64,000 nucleotides of DNA from Mesorhizobium sp. WSM3859 (GTDB lineage: Bacteria; Pseudomonadota; Alphaproteobacteria; Rhizobiales; Rhizobiaceae), in NCBI RefSeq assembly GCF_002295065.1, contig NZ_NSGG01000008.1:62001-126000 (forward strand). Reading direction: 5' to 3'. The position numbers and the translations under genes were made by a program. The notes beneath the pieces are model-generated. The model did not search any database, was not told the DNA's origin, and was given only the letters and a program-made list of their open reading frames with translations. Positions 46,529 to 55,022 of this stretch are shown here, one piece after another (positions within the stretch are counted from its first letter, which is position 1; every line of letters begins with the position of its first letter).

Positions 46529-47056
46529 GTGGCATCAACGCACGCCGTCACGAGGGAGGCTGAGATCGGCACCGGTAACAAGCTCGATTTCGCTTCGTTG
46601 CTCGACGAACTGATCGTCGCCTCGGAAAAAGGCGAGGAAGAGGGGGCCCGGCCGTCTATCCCGTTCGACTATCTGTCCGTTGCCGATGAACTTCATTCCG
46701 GCCGCATCAAGGTCGCGAGCGAAAGTGTCGCCGCCGAATATCGCGAGTCCGCCGCCGACCTTGCCGCGGAGTTCACAGCACTTCTCGACCAGGCAAAGCT
46801 GTCGCTCGCGGGTGAAGAGCATCGACCTCAGGAGCAGCTGCCGTCGATCGATCCCGAAGCAATTGCCGGCGAGCTCGGCCTCGACCGCCCGGCTAAAAAT
46901 GCCGATTTCGGCCGCATCCGGCGCAATTTCGCTTTCGCCAACCATCCAGATCGGGTCGCGCCGCATCTGCGCCAGCGCGCCATGATCCGCATGCAGGTCG
47001 CCAACATGCTGATCGACGAGGCCAAGCGGCGGGCCTTGGCCGCCACCCGTCGATAA
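46529..47056 (+). CDS. J-domain-like protein of unknown function
   Basis: 175 residues from GTG 46529; TTG 46481 (16 residues longer) is possible. The N-terminal 120 residues are acidic and hydrophilic. The C-terminal end looks like helices II and III of a J domain: FGRIRRNFAFANHPDR with the HPD tripeptide and RMQVANMLIDEAKRRA. J domains stimulate Hsp70 (DnaK). No G/F or zinc region is present. Start codon uncertain. See finding. Confidence 0.6.
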   Translation: MASTHAVTREAEIGTGNKLDFASLLDELIVASEKGEEEGARPSIPFDYLSVADELHSGRIKVASESVAAEYRESAADLAAEFTALLDQAKLSLAGEEHRPQEQLPSIDPEAIAGELGLDRPAKNADFGRIRRNFAFANHPDRVAPHLRQRAMIRMQVANMLIDEAKRRALAATRR

Positions 47057-47164
47057 CAGTCACGCAAAAGTCGAAGACAGCGGGCTTGGAGAAGCCCAAG
47101 CCTTTGCTTTATGCTTGACTTTCCTCCCCGCGCTGTCCGCGCAACCTCCCGCCGGAGAAATCCC

Positions 47165-48232
47165 ATGCATAAACGCCGCCTCGGTCGGACCGACCTCCTT
47201 GTTTCGCAAATCTGCCTCGGCTCGATGACCTGGGGTCAGCAGAACACCGAAGCGGAGGGCCACGCGCAGATGGATCTGGCGTTCTCACGCGGCGTGAATT
47301 TCATCGACACCGCGGAGCTTTACCCGATCCCGCCCAAGGCGGAGACGCAAGGGCGGACCGAGAAGACCATCGGCAGCTGGATGAAGGCCAATCGCAACCG
47401 CGACAAGGTCATCCTTGCCTCTAAGGTGGTCGGCCGCACGGCCAACACATGGTTTCGCGGCGATCGTCCGTCGAAGCTGGTGCGCGCCGACATTTTCGAC
47501 GCGGTCGAGAAATCGCTGGCCAAGCTCGGCACCGATTATATCGACCTCTACCAGATCCACTGGCCGGACCGGGACATTCCGTGGGGCTCGAATCCGACGC
47601 GCGTCGGGGCGGTGGCGCGCCGGCCCGACGCCGCGGGCACGCCCGACGACGAGACGCCGATAGCCGAAACGCTCGCCGTTTTCGAGGAACTGGTGAAAGC
47701 CGGAAAGATCCGCCATCTCGGCCTCTCTAACGAAAGCTCCTGGGGCGTCATGCGCTTCGTCTTCGAAGCCGAAAAGGGCGCGGGTCCGCGCGTCGCCTCG
47801 CTGCAGAACGCCTATAACCTCGTCAACCGGACCTTCGAAGTGAACCTTGCCGAAGTCTGCGAGCGCGAGCAGATCGCGTTCCTTCCCTATTCGCCGCTAG
47901 CCCAGGGCTATCTCACCGGCAAATACGATCATGGCGCGCGGCCGCAGGGTTCGCGCTCGCAGCTCTTCAACCGCGGTCAGCGCTACGAGACGCCGAATGC
48001 GGCGGAAGTGCTGCTTCAATACAATGAGCTGGCGCGCTCGTTCGGCATGGAGCCGGCGCTTTTCGCCAATGCCTATGTGACAAGCCGGCGCTTCGTCACC
48101 GCGAACATCGTCGGCGCGACCACGACAGCGCAGCTCGAGACGGCGCTGTCCTCGGCCGACATCATCTGGACGGAAGAGATGCAGAAGGCAGTCGACGCCA
48201 TCCACCAGTGCGTCGGCAATCCGTGTCCGTGA
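47165..48232 (+). CDS. Aldo/keto reductase, Tas-like
   Basis: 355 residues. AKR TIM barrel: catalytic Asp and Tyr in FIDTAELY, Lys in LASKVV, His in YQIHWPD; C-terminal VGATTTAQLETALSS is the NADPH site. The KRRLGRTDLLVSQICLGSMTWG opening and the ELYPIPPKAETQG insert match the Tas/YgdS subgroup. ATG 47165 has GGAG 8 nt upstream. Reduces aldehydes or ketones with NADPH; true substrate unknown. Confidence 0.9.
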   Translation: MHKRRLGRTDLLVSQICLGSMTWGQQNTEAEGHAQMDLAFSRGVNFIDTAELYPIPPKAETQGRTEKTIGSWMKANRNRDKVILASKVVGRTANTWFRGDRPSKLVRADIFDAVEKSLAKLGTDYIDLYQIHWPDRDIPWGSNPTRVGAVARRPDAAGTPDDETPIAETLAVFEELVKAGKIRHLGLSNESSWGVMRFVFEAEKGAGPRVASLQNAYNLVNRTFEVNLAEVCEREQIAFLPYSPLAQGYLTGKYDHGARPQGSRSQLFNRGQRYETPNAAEVLLQYNELARSFGMEPALFANAYVTSRRFVTANIVGATTTAQLETALSSADIIWTEEMQKAVDAIHQCVGNPCP

Positions 48233-48267
48233 GCGAGAATCGATTGAAAAACAAAAGGGTGGAGAGG

Positions 48268-49536
48268 ATGGCAGAGTTTCCGATCGAGGCCGTGCGCGGC
48301 AGATTTCCGGCGCTTTCGCTGACCGATAAAGGGCGCCGGCGCATCTATCTCGACAATCCGGCCGGCACGCAGGTGCCGCAGGCCGTGGCGGATGCGGTGT
48401 CGCGCTGCCTGCTCTCGACCAACGCCAATCTCGGCGGCTTCTTCGAAACGACGGTCGCGGCGCAGCAGGTGGTCGATGGGGCGCATGCCGCGATGGCCGA
48501 TTTCCTCAACGCCGCCAGCCCCGAGGAGATCGTCATCGGCGCCAATATGACGACGCTGACCTACCACATGTCGCGGACGCTTGGCCGCATGATGACGCCG
48601 GGCGACGAGATCATCGTCACGCGCATGGATCACGAGAGCAATGTCTCGCCCTGGCTGCAGCTCGCCGAGGATCTTGGCCTGGTCGTGCGCTTCCTGCCGT
48701 TCGACGAGCGGAGCTGGCAGGTGGAGGAGGCAGCGCTGAAGGCGCTGCTTTCGGACAAGACGCGGCTCGTGGCGTTGAACTATGCCTCGAACCTCACCGG
48801 CTCGATCAATCGTGTGCAGGCCCTGACCGCAATCGCCAGGCAGGCCGGCGCGCTGGTCTATGTCGACGCCGTGCAGTTCGCGCCGCACGGACTGATCGAC
48901 GTGCAGGCGCTCGGCTGCGATTTCCTGATCTGCTCGGCCTATAAATTCTTCGGGCCGCATATGGGCATATTGTGGGGGCGCCGCGACGTCATCGACGGCC
49001 TTAAACCTTACAAATGCCGCTGTTCGTCGAACGGGCTGCCGGAGCGGTTCGAGCTCGGCACGCCGCAGATCGAGCTGATGGCCGGGCTGACAGCGGCCAT
49101 CGACTATTTCGCCGATCTCGGCGCGGCCGCCGGCGAGGGCGGGTTGCGGCGGCAGCTGATTGCCAAGGCTTTCGACGTGTCGATCGCTTACGAGAATAGG
49201 CTTGCCCGGCAATTAATCGAAGGCCTTTCCGATATCGAGGGCCTGGTCATCCGCGGCATCACCGATCCGCAACGCCTCGCCGAGCGGGTACCAACCGTTT
49301 CCTTCACCGTCGTGGGCATCGCGCCGGAAACGATCGTGCGGCAGATGAACGCCGAAAACATCTTCCTGTGGTCGGGCCATAATTATGCGTGGGAGATCGT
49401 CCACCAGCTCGGCATACCGGCCGAGCAGGGCGTCGTGCGCATCGGCATTGCCCACTACAACACGGCAGCCGAGATCGAGGAGACGCTGGAGAGCGTCCAC
49501 CGCGTGATCGCGATGCTTAGGCAGCAGCGACCTTGA
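48268..49536 (+). CDS. Cysteine desulfurase-like PLP enzyme (no catalytic Cys)
   Basis: 422 residues. Class V aminotransferase of the cysteine-desulfurase-like group (VC1184-type, TIGR01976). PLP-binding Lys in SAYKFFGPHMG; phosphate site ANMTTLTYH; YVDAVQFAPHG is the Asp/His region. The loop that carries the persulfide Cys in SufS (GHHCAQ) reads GHNYAW here with Tyr373, so it should not desulfurate like SufS. Probably a Cys-independent lyase or aminotransferase. ATG 48268 follows GGTGGAGAGG. 35 bp after the AKR gene. Confidence 0.85.
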   Translation: MAEFPIEAVRGRFPALSLTDKGRRRIYLDNPAGTQVPQAVADAVSRCLLSTNANLGGFFETTVAAQQVVDGAHAAMADFLNAASPEEIVIGANMTTLTYHMSRTLGRMMTPGDEIIVTRMDHESNVSPWLQLAEDLGLVVRFLPFDERSWQVEEAALKALLSDKTRLVALNYASNLTGSINRVQALTAIARQAGALVYVDAVQFAPHGLIDVQALGCDFLICSAYKFFGPHMGILWGRRDVIDGLKPYKCRCSSNGLPERFELGTPQIELMAGLTAAIDYFADLGAAAGEGGLRRQLIAKAFDVSIAYENRLARQLIEGLSDIEGLVIRGITDPQRLAERVPTVSFTVVGIAPETIVRQMNAENIFLWSGHNYAWEIVHQLGIPAEQGVVRIGIAHYNTAAEIEETLESVHRVIAMLRQQRP

Positions 49537-49537
49537 G

Positions 49538-50566
49538 TTAGCGCTGCTTACCGCCGAAGCCGGTCAGGAACGCGGTGAGGTTGTCGCCGAGCGCATCGCA
49601 GAGATAGCCGCCTTCCTGGACGATGACGGTCGGCAGTCCCAGCCCAGCAATCGCTTCGCCGATGCGCGAGAAGCCTGGGGTCGTCACCGACAGGCCGCCG
49701 AACGGATCGCCCTCGAAAGCGTCGAGGCCGAGCGCCACTACAAGCGCCTCTGGCGCGAAGGCTTGGATGCGCTGGAAAGCCGTCGCCAGCGCTTCGAGGA
49801 AGGCCGCGTCGCCTGATTTGCGCGGCAGCGGCAGGTTGAGATTGTAGCCGAGACCGGGGCCTTCGCCGCGTTCGTCGGCATAGCCCCAGAAGAAGGGATA
49901 GAAGCGCACCGGATCGGCGTGCAGCGAGACGGTCAGCACGTCGGGGCGGGCGTAGAAGATGCCTTGCGTGCCGTTGCCGTGATGCAGGTCGACATCGAGG
50001 ATGGCGACACGGGCGGCGCTTTTCCGGAGCACCTGCGCCGCGACCGCTGAATTGTTGATGAAGCAGAAGCCGCCGGCGACATCGGCGAAGGCATGGTGGC
50101 CGGGCGGCCGGCAGAGCGCATAGGCCGAAGGCGCGCCGGCCATCACCGCTTCAGCGGCTTCAACCGCGCTCCAGGCGCTCCACTGCGCGCTCTCCCAGGT
50201 TTCGGCCGAGATCGGGCAGGCGGTGTCGGCCATGTGGTAGCCTGCCTGGCCGACCGCCGAGGCCGGATAGGAGCCGTTGCGGGCGATCGGGTGGATGTTC
50301 GGAATGACTTCCGCCGAAGCGCCTTCGATGCGCTGCCAGCGCGAAAAGATGTGCTCGAGGAAGTCGAGATATTCAGGCGTATGCACCGCCGCGATCGGGC
50401 CAAGCCCATGATTGCTCGGACGTTCGACCGTCAAGCCGGCCGATCTTGCGCCGGATAACAATCTCTCGATCCGCTCCGGCTTTTCCGGGTTGGGCTGCGG
50501 CGCGCCGCTGGAGAGAAAAGCCTTGGGATCGTGGCGTTTCTGCTCCTCGGCATAGAAGGCTTTCAT
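49538..50566 (-). CDS. Histone deacetylase-like amidohydrolase
   Basis: 342 residues of the HDAC/acetylpolyamine amidohydrolase superfamily (zinc). Visible: CRPPGHHA, VAILDVDLHHGNGTQ (metal-binding D-x-H), LHADPVRFYPFF, GLDAFEGDPFG and the terminal IVQEGGYL. In bacteria such enzymes deacetylate polyamines or similar N-acetyl amines. ATG 50566 has GGAGG 8 nt upstream and overlaps the stop of the GNAT gene (ATGA). Last gene of the five-gene minus operon. Confidence 0.9.
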   Translation of the reverse strand: MKAFYAEEQKRHDPKAFLSSGAPQPNPEKPERIERLLSGARSAGLTVERPSNHGLGPIAAVHTPEYLDFLEHIFSRWQRIEGASAEVIPNIHPIARNGSYPASAVGQAGYHMADTACPISAETWESAQWSAWSAVEAAEAVMAGAPSAYALCRPPGHHAFADVAGGFCFINNSAVAAQVLRKSAARVAILDVDLHHGNGTQGIFYARPDVLTVSLHADPVRFYPFFWGYADERGEGPGLGYNLNLPLPRKSGDAAFLEALATAFQRIQAFAPEALVVALGLDAFEGDPFGGLSVTTPGFSRIGEAIAGLGLPTVIVQEGGYLCDALGDNLTAFLTGFGGKQR

Positions 50567-51072
50567 CGTCGTTCCTCCGGCGCGTCGGCAAAGGCGAAGA
50601 AGGCGTCGCCGACGATCTTGTGCACCTGTTCGTAACTCGACCAGCCGATGCCCAGTCTCTCGTAGAAGGCCTTGGCCGTCTCGTTGTCGGTGTCGACGGA
50701 CAGCCTCAGATAAACGCCGCCCGCCGCGCGGCATTCCTTCGCGACGCGCCGCAGCAGCCTTTCGCCGATCCGGCGGCCGCGAAAACGGTCCTCGACATAA
50801 AGGTCCTGCACATAGACGCCGGGACGGCCCATCCAGGTCGAGAAGATCGGGAAATGCAGGCAAAGGCCGGCGAACTCGCCGCCGACCTCGGCGATGAGCG
50901 TCGAGAAGGCGGGTTTGTCGCCAAAGCCGTAGCGACGCAGATCGTCGGCGGTGGATTTGATCTCCTGGTGGGCGCCGATATGGGTGCTGAGGCGGAGTAG
51001 AGCGGCGTAGATCACTTCGACGTCGTCGATGGTGCCGGGGCGGAGCAGAATGTCGGTGGCCTGCTGCCGCAT
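50563..51072 (-). CDS. GNAT family N-acetyltransferase
   Basis: 169 residues. GNAT fold with the acetyl-CoA loop DRFRGRRIGERLLRRVAKE (RxxGxxR-like) around residue 100, then TDNETAKAFYERLGI. Resembles diamine/spermidine acetyltransferase-like members (PGVYVQDLYVED). Its stop overlaps the HDAC start; 2 bp separate it from the upstream DUF523 stop. Having an acetyltransferase next to a deacetylase suggests an acetylated amine intermediate. Substrate unknown. Confidence 0.88.
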   Translation of the reverse strand: MRQQATDILLRPGTIDDVEVIYAALLRLSTHIGAHQEIKSTADDLRRYGFGDKPAFSTLIAEVGGEFAGLCLHFPIFSTWMGRPGVYVQDLYVEDRFRGRRIGERLLRRVAKECRAAGGVYLRLSVDTDNETAKAFYERLGIGWSSYEQVHKIVGDAFFAFADAPEERR

Positions 51073-51074
51073 GG

Positions 51075-51584
51075 TCAGTCCGCATGTCCGGCGGCATTGG
51101 AGCCGGTCAACACATCGTCAAGCTCGCCGATCCTGTCTTCGGAAAAGACACGGATACCGTTTTCCTCGAGCAGCGCGGTGGTCGTGCCTTGGCCAGCCAC
51201 GCGGGCCCCTGAAAAGCTCCCGTCATAAATGAAGTTGCTGCCACAGGACGGGCTGCCATCCGTCAATACGGCATAGCGGCATCCGGTTTCCCGGGCGAGG
51301 TCGAGCGCCAGTTGCCCGGCTTCGCGGTAAAGGTGGGTGACATCGCTGCCGGTTTGCTCGATCACTCTGCCATGGCCCTGCAGGACCGCATGGCCGTCGC
51401 CCGCGCTCTGGATTTCCGCCGGCGGACGCGGCGTCGAAAAACCGGCCGCAACCTCTGGACAGATCTGCACGATCCGGCCTTCCGACTGCCACCGCGCCAG
51501 TACGGGATGGTGGTCGAGCCGAAACGAGCCGTTGTAGCGCACCTTGCTGCCGAGCAGGCAGGCCGAGACAAGCACTCTCTCCAT
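51075..51584 (-). CDS. DUF523 domain protein
   Basis: 169 residues. DUF523/YbbK: VLVSACLLGSKVRYNGS, QICPEVAAGFSTPRPPAEI and AVLTDGSPSCGSNFIYDG carry conserved Cys residues typical of the family (C9, C42, C114). Function unknown; a thiol or metal role is guessed from the cysteines. In the operon: 24 bp after the aminotransferase stop and 2 bp before the GNAT gene. Confidence 0.88.
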   Translation of the reverse strand: MERVLVSACLLGSKVRYNGSFRLDHHPVLARWQSEGRIVQICPEVAAGFSTPRPPAEIQSAGDGHAVLQGHGRVIEQTGSDVTHLYREAGQLALDLARETGCRYAVLTDGSPSCGSNFIYDGSFSGARVAGQGTTTALLEENGIRVFSEDRIGELDDVLTGSNAAGHAD

Positions 51585-51608
51585 ATCGGCTCCTCCCTTG
51601 GCGAGGGC

Positions 51609-52976
51609 TCAGTGATTGACCGGCAGGTCAAGTTCGGCGGCAAGTGCCTCCAGCGTATCGCCAAGTACCGCGATAATCTCGCCAATCTGTTCGCGGGTTG
51701 TGATCAAAGGCGGGCAGACCATGAAATTATCACTCACCGGCCCGCCGCGCACGCGCCGCGAGTAGATGATGAGTCCACGCTCGAAGGCCAGATCGATGAG
51801 CCGCAAATTGGCGTTGAGATTCTGTGGCAATGGCGTCCTGGCCAAGGGGTCGGCGTAGAGCTCCGCGCCCATGAACAGCCCCTTGCCCCGCACGTCGGCA
51901 ATGAAAGGAAAGCGACCCGCCAGCGCTTCGAGTTCGCCCCTCAGCACTTCGCCCATGACGGCGGAATTCTCGACCAGGCCAAGGCGGTCGACCTCGCCGA
52001 GAACGGCAACGCCGGCCGCGCAGGCGACAGGATTGCCGCCATAGGTGTGGCCATGCAGGAAGCCGCCAGCCGCAACGACCGGCCCGACGATCCTCTCTGT
52101 CGCGGCAAGCGCCCCCAAGGGCGCATAGCCGGAACTCAACCCCTTCGACAGCGCGACGATATCCGGCCGGCAGCTCCAATGGTCGCCGCCCAGGAACCTG
52201 CCTGTGCGTCCGATGCCGGTCATCACCTCGTCGTGGATCAGCAGGATGCCGTAGCGGTCGCAGATCTCGCGGATCCGGGCAAAATAGCTGTCGGGCGGCA
52301 CCAGCGCGGCGGTCGCCGCGCCGCCGATCGGCTCCATGATGAAAGCCAAAACGCTTTCGGGCCCTTGCTCCAGGATTTTTTCCTCAAGCATATCAGCGTA
52401 GCGGATGCCGCGCTCTTGCAGCGACAGATTATCTTGGTCGCGATGAACAAACGGGGTCGGCACCAACGGCATCGGCCGTCCGATCGAGTCGAATGGCTTG
52501 GTCAGGACATCGTCGCCGGTGACGGCGAGCGTGCCGAGCGTGACGCCGTGATAGGAGGGCATGCGACCTATTATTTTCCAGCGCTTGTCCTGGCCAGTCG
52601 CGACCGCCCATTGGCGCGCGAGCTTGAGGCAGGCCTCGACCGCCTCGGAACCGCCGGAAACGAGATAAATGCGTTCGAGCCCGTTCGGAAGCCGATCGGC
52701 AAGCTCCCGCGCCAGCGTGACGGCCTGTTCGTTCTCGAATTGAAAGATGTAGGCGAAGCTGACGCGGTCGAGCTGCCGCTTCATCGCATCGATGACGTTG
52801 CGATTGCCGTGACCGACATTGACATTGACCGCGCCGCTCGATCCATCGATGTAGCGGCGGCCGCTCTTGTCCCACAGATAGATGCCGTCGGCGCGATCCA
52901 CCATCGGCCGGGGCCGGCGTGTGAAGTGGAAAAGGTTCGGCCGGCTGACGGTTTCGATGGACTGCGCAGTGCTCAT
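51609..52976 (-). CDS. Class-III PLP aminotransferase
   Basis: 455 residues. Omega-aminotransferase-type: SSGAVNVNVGHGN near the start, LVSGGSEAVEACLKLARQW (phosphate cup), LLIHDEVMTGIGRTGRFLG (D ligand) and PLP lysine in VALSKGLSSGYAPLGA. Probably transfers an amino group between an amine or omega-amino acid and a 2-oxo acid. Starts within the stop of the DMFase-like gene (ATGA), so coupled. Second gene of the five-gene operon. Confidence 0.92.
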   Translation of the reverse strand: MSTAQSIETVSRPNLFHFTRRPRPMVDRADGIYLWDKSGRRYIDGSSGAVNVNVGHGNRNVIDAMKRQLDRVSFAYIFQFENEQAVTLARELADRLPNGLERIYLVSGGSEAVEACLKLARQWAVATGQDKRWKIIGRMPSYHGVTLGTLAVTGDDVLTKPFDSIGRPMPLVPTPFVHRDQDNLSLQERGIRYADMLEEKILEQGPESVLAFIMEPIGGAATAALVPPDSYFARIREICDRYGILLIHDEVMTGIGRTGRFLGGDHWSCRPDIVALSKGLSSGYAPLGALAATERIVGPVVAAGGFLHGHTYGGNPVACAAGVAVLGEVDRLGLVENSAVMGEVLRGELEALAGRFPFIADVRGKGLFMGAELYADPLARTPLPQNLNANLRLIDLAFERGLIIYSRRVRGGPVSDNFMVCPPLITTREQIGEIIAVLGDTLEALAAELDLPVNH

Positions 52977-54625
52977 TCGCCCCTCTCGTCTCGGCCGAGA
53001 TAGCGGTCGAGAACATTTTTGGTCACGCGTTCGACCATCGCGTCCTGCCTTAGCAGGCCGGCGACCCATTCGCAGCTTCCGGCATGGAACACTTCGCCCT
53101 TGCCGCGCGGGAAATTGACGATCATGCCGTTGCCGCGCTTGACCTTGTCGAGATTTGCGTCGCTAGGCTCGCCGAACAAGGTCTCGGCGGTGAAGCGACC
53201 GTCCTCGTCGGTGAGGAACTGGTCCTCGATCGGGATGTCGGCGCTTTCCTCAACCTGGCTTGCCATGCCGACGGCCAACACCTGCAGGCCGTCCGGCGCG
53301 CCGCTCTCCGCAGTCGGGTAGGGCAGGCCGCCGCGTATCTCGAAATCGAGGCCGTCGACCTCATAGCCGTAGACATGGCTGTCGGCGCCGAGCAGGTCGC
53401 CGTAGTAGATGCCGGTGCCGGCGAAGGCCCAGTGCTCGGGGCGGTAGACCGGGAAGCCGCGCACGCCGCGCGGCGCGCAGCCGCCCCAGCCGGCATAGAC
53501 GCCTCGCGTCGCATTGAGGCCGAAGGTGGCGCTGCCCGGACGTCCGATCTCGGGCGCTTCCCAGGAATTGGTGGCGCGGGTGACGTCACCGGCGCGATAG
53601 GTCGGGTCTTGTGCGCGCGCCTTGTATTTGTAGCAGACCTGGCGGCGGCCTTCGTCCTCCAGCCTCGTCTGCCACATGAAATTGCCGGCGAAGCGCGCCG
53701 CATGTCCGCCGCGCTCGACATAGTTGTCGACGGCGTCGCGCATCTCCCAGGTCCAGTATTCATCGTGCCCGACGAAGACGACGCAGTCGTAACCGTCGAG
53801 GATTTCGGGCGAGAAATGGAGCTCGTGCTGGCTGGCGAGATCGACCTGGTAGCCGGCGCGTTCGGCGAAGCGGAAGAAGTGACTGTCATAGCTCGCCCAG
53901 CCGGAGGAGGCATATTTCTTCGAATGTCCGGTGGCGAAGGCCCATTCCATATGCGGATAGCGCGGCACGGTTTTCGGCGGCACCGCGACTTCGAGCGGCA
54001 CGCGGGGCGCGTTCTTGGGCAGCACGACGAAGCCGCGGCACCAGGGACGCTGCGTAGACACCATCGTCGCGTACTGATCGCGGTTCGGGCCGGTGATGCC
54101 TTGATAGTGGTTCGAGCCGCCCCAGGTGTTGTAGGCAAGCCAGGTGCCGGTCGCGGCCACCTGCAGCAGACGGCCGGGTTTCTTGCCGGGCAGGGGCGCG
54201 ACGATGAAGAGATGGTGGCTGCGGATCGGATTGCCGTCACGGCCTTCGGCCGAGAGCGCGATGCGATAGGCGCCCGACCGCCAGTCGTCGCCGACACGGA
54301 ATTCGAACGAAGCTTCCCAGCCGCAGCCGTCGACCGAGCATTGGTCGGGCGTGTCCTGCCAGCGCGCCGGCAGGCCCGATCCCTCGAAGACCTTGGTTTC
54401 GCCGTCGCCGTCGCGGATGACGGCAAGGCTGAAGTGCGGCGCCGACGAACTGACGAAAAGCGTGACTATCTCGCCCGGACGATAGGAAAACCGGTCGCTG
54501 TAGCCCCAAATCTCACCGCGCTCACCATCCATCCCCGGCCATTCGTAATAATGGCCGCGTACCGCCTCGCGGCGCTGCTCGGGCGTCAGCCCGAAATCGG
54601 GAAATTCGGTGGGCAATTGCGTCAA
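52973..54625 (-). CDS. N,N-dimethylformamidase large-subunit-like protein
   Basis: 550 residues. Matches the N,N-dimethylformamidase beta-subunit family: an N-terminal beta-rich part (FSYRPGEIVTLFVSSSAPHFS), then VVFVGHDEYWTWEMRDAVDNY typical of the glutamine-amidotransferase-like core, and a C-terminal tail. No small alpha subunit gene adjacent. First gene of the five-gene operon; likely hydrolyses an N-alkyl amide, but iron-ligand residues cannot be mapped confidently here. Divergent from the ParB-N gene. Confidence 0.85.
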   Translation of the reverse strand: MTQLPTEFPDFGLTPEQRREAVRGHYYEWPGMDGERGEIWGYSDRFSYRPGEIVTLFVSSSAPHFSLAVIRDGDGETKVFEGSGLPARWQDTPDQCSVDGCGWEASFEFRVGDDWRSGAYRIALSAEGRDGNPIRSHHLFIVAPLPGKKPGRLLQVAATGTWLAYNTWGGSNHYQGITGPNRDQYATMVSTQRPWCRGFVVLPKNAPRVPLEVAVPPKTVPRYPHMEWAFATGHSKKYASSGWASYDSHFFRFAERAGYQVDLASQHELHFSPEILDGYDCVVFVGHDEYWTWEMRDAVDNYVERGGHAARFAGNFMWQTRLEDEGRRQVCYKYKARAQDPTYRAGDVTRATNSWEAPEIGRPGSATFGLNATRGVYAGWGGCAPRGVRGFPVYRPEHWAFAGTGIYYGDLLGADSHVYGYEVDGLDFEIRGGLPYPTAESGAPDGLQVLAVGMASQVEESADIPIEDQFLTDEDGRFTAETLFGEPSDANLDKVKRGNGMIVNFPRGKGEVFHAGSCEWVAGLLRQDAMVERVTKNVLDRYLGRDERGE

Positions 54626-54772
54626 GGAACACCTGAGATCACGAAGCCGTCATTGAGACCATCGGCCGGCCAAGCGTCAAATGGAAAGCATCGGGCCAGC
54701 GCCCTTGCGCTTGGCGATATCCGGCAAACGGACTATTCAGCTTCAGGCGAGGTTTCAACGCCAGGAGCCGAC

Positions 54773-55021
54773 ATGCTGCGTGTGCAAAAGGTCAAGGTCG
54801 ACGACATCTACGTGCCGACGGCGCGCCGCAAGACACTGCATCCCGAAACCGTGCGCCATCTTGCCGAGGATATTCTCGAGAACGGCATGAAGACGCCGAT
54901 CCAGGTGCGGCACGACGGCAAACGCCACATCCTGGTCGAGGGGCTGCACCGGCTCGAAGCCGCCAAATGGCTGGGAGAGACCATGATCGACGCCTATCTC
55001 GTCCAGGCCAAGCGCCATTGA
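54773..55021 (+). CDS. Stand-alone ParB N-terminal domain protein
   Basis: 82 residues. A ParB/Srx (sulfiredoxin-like) N-terminal domain alone: VDDIYVPTARRK, ETVRHLAEDILENGMKTPIQV and ILVEGLHRLEAAKWLGE, the nucleotide-binding GxxRxxA-like region with H replacing R in GLHR. No helix-turn-helix follows, so not a partition ParB. ATG 54773 has AGGAG 6 nt upstream. Role unknown; CTP or ATP binding is possible. Confidence 0.8.
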   Translation: MLRVQKVKVDDIYVPTARRKTLHPETVRHLAEDILENGMKTPIQVRHDGKRHILVEGLHRLEAAKWLGETMIDAYLVQAKRH

Positions 55022-55022
55022 T

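Noticed and set aside
53084-54720. Long plus-strand open frame opposite the DMFase-like gene
   Set aside because: Only its last 82 codons (ParB-N) are credible; the rest is antisense to a conserved gene and starts without a ribosome binding site.
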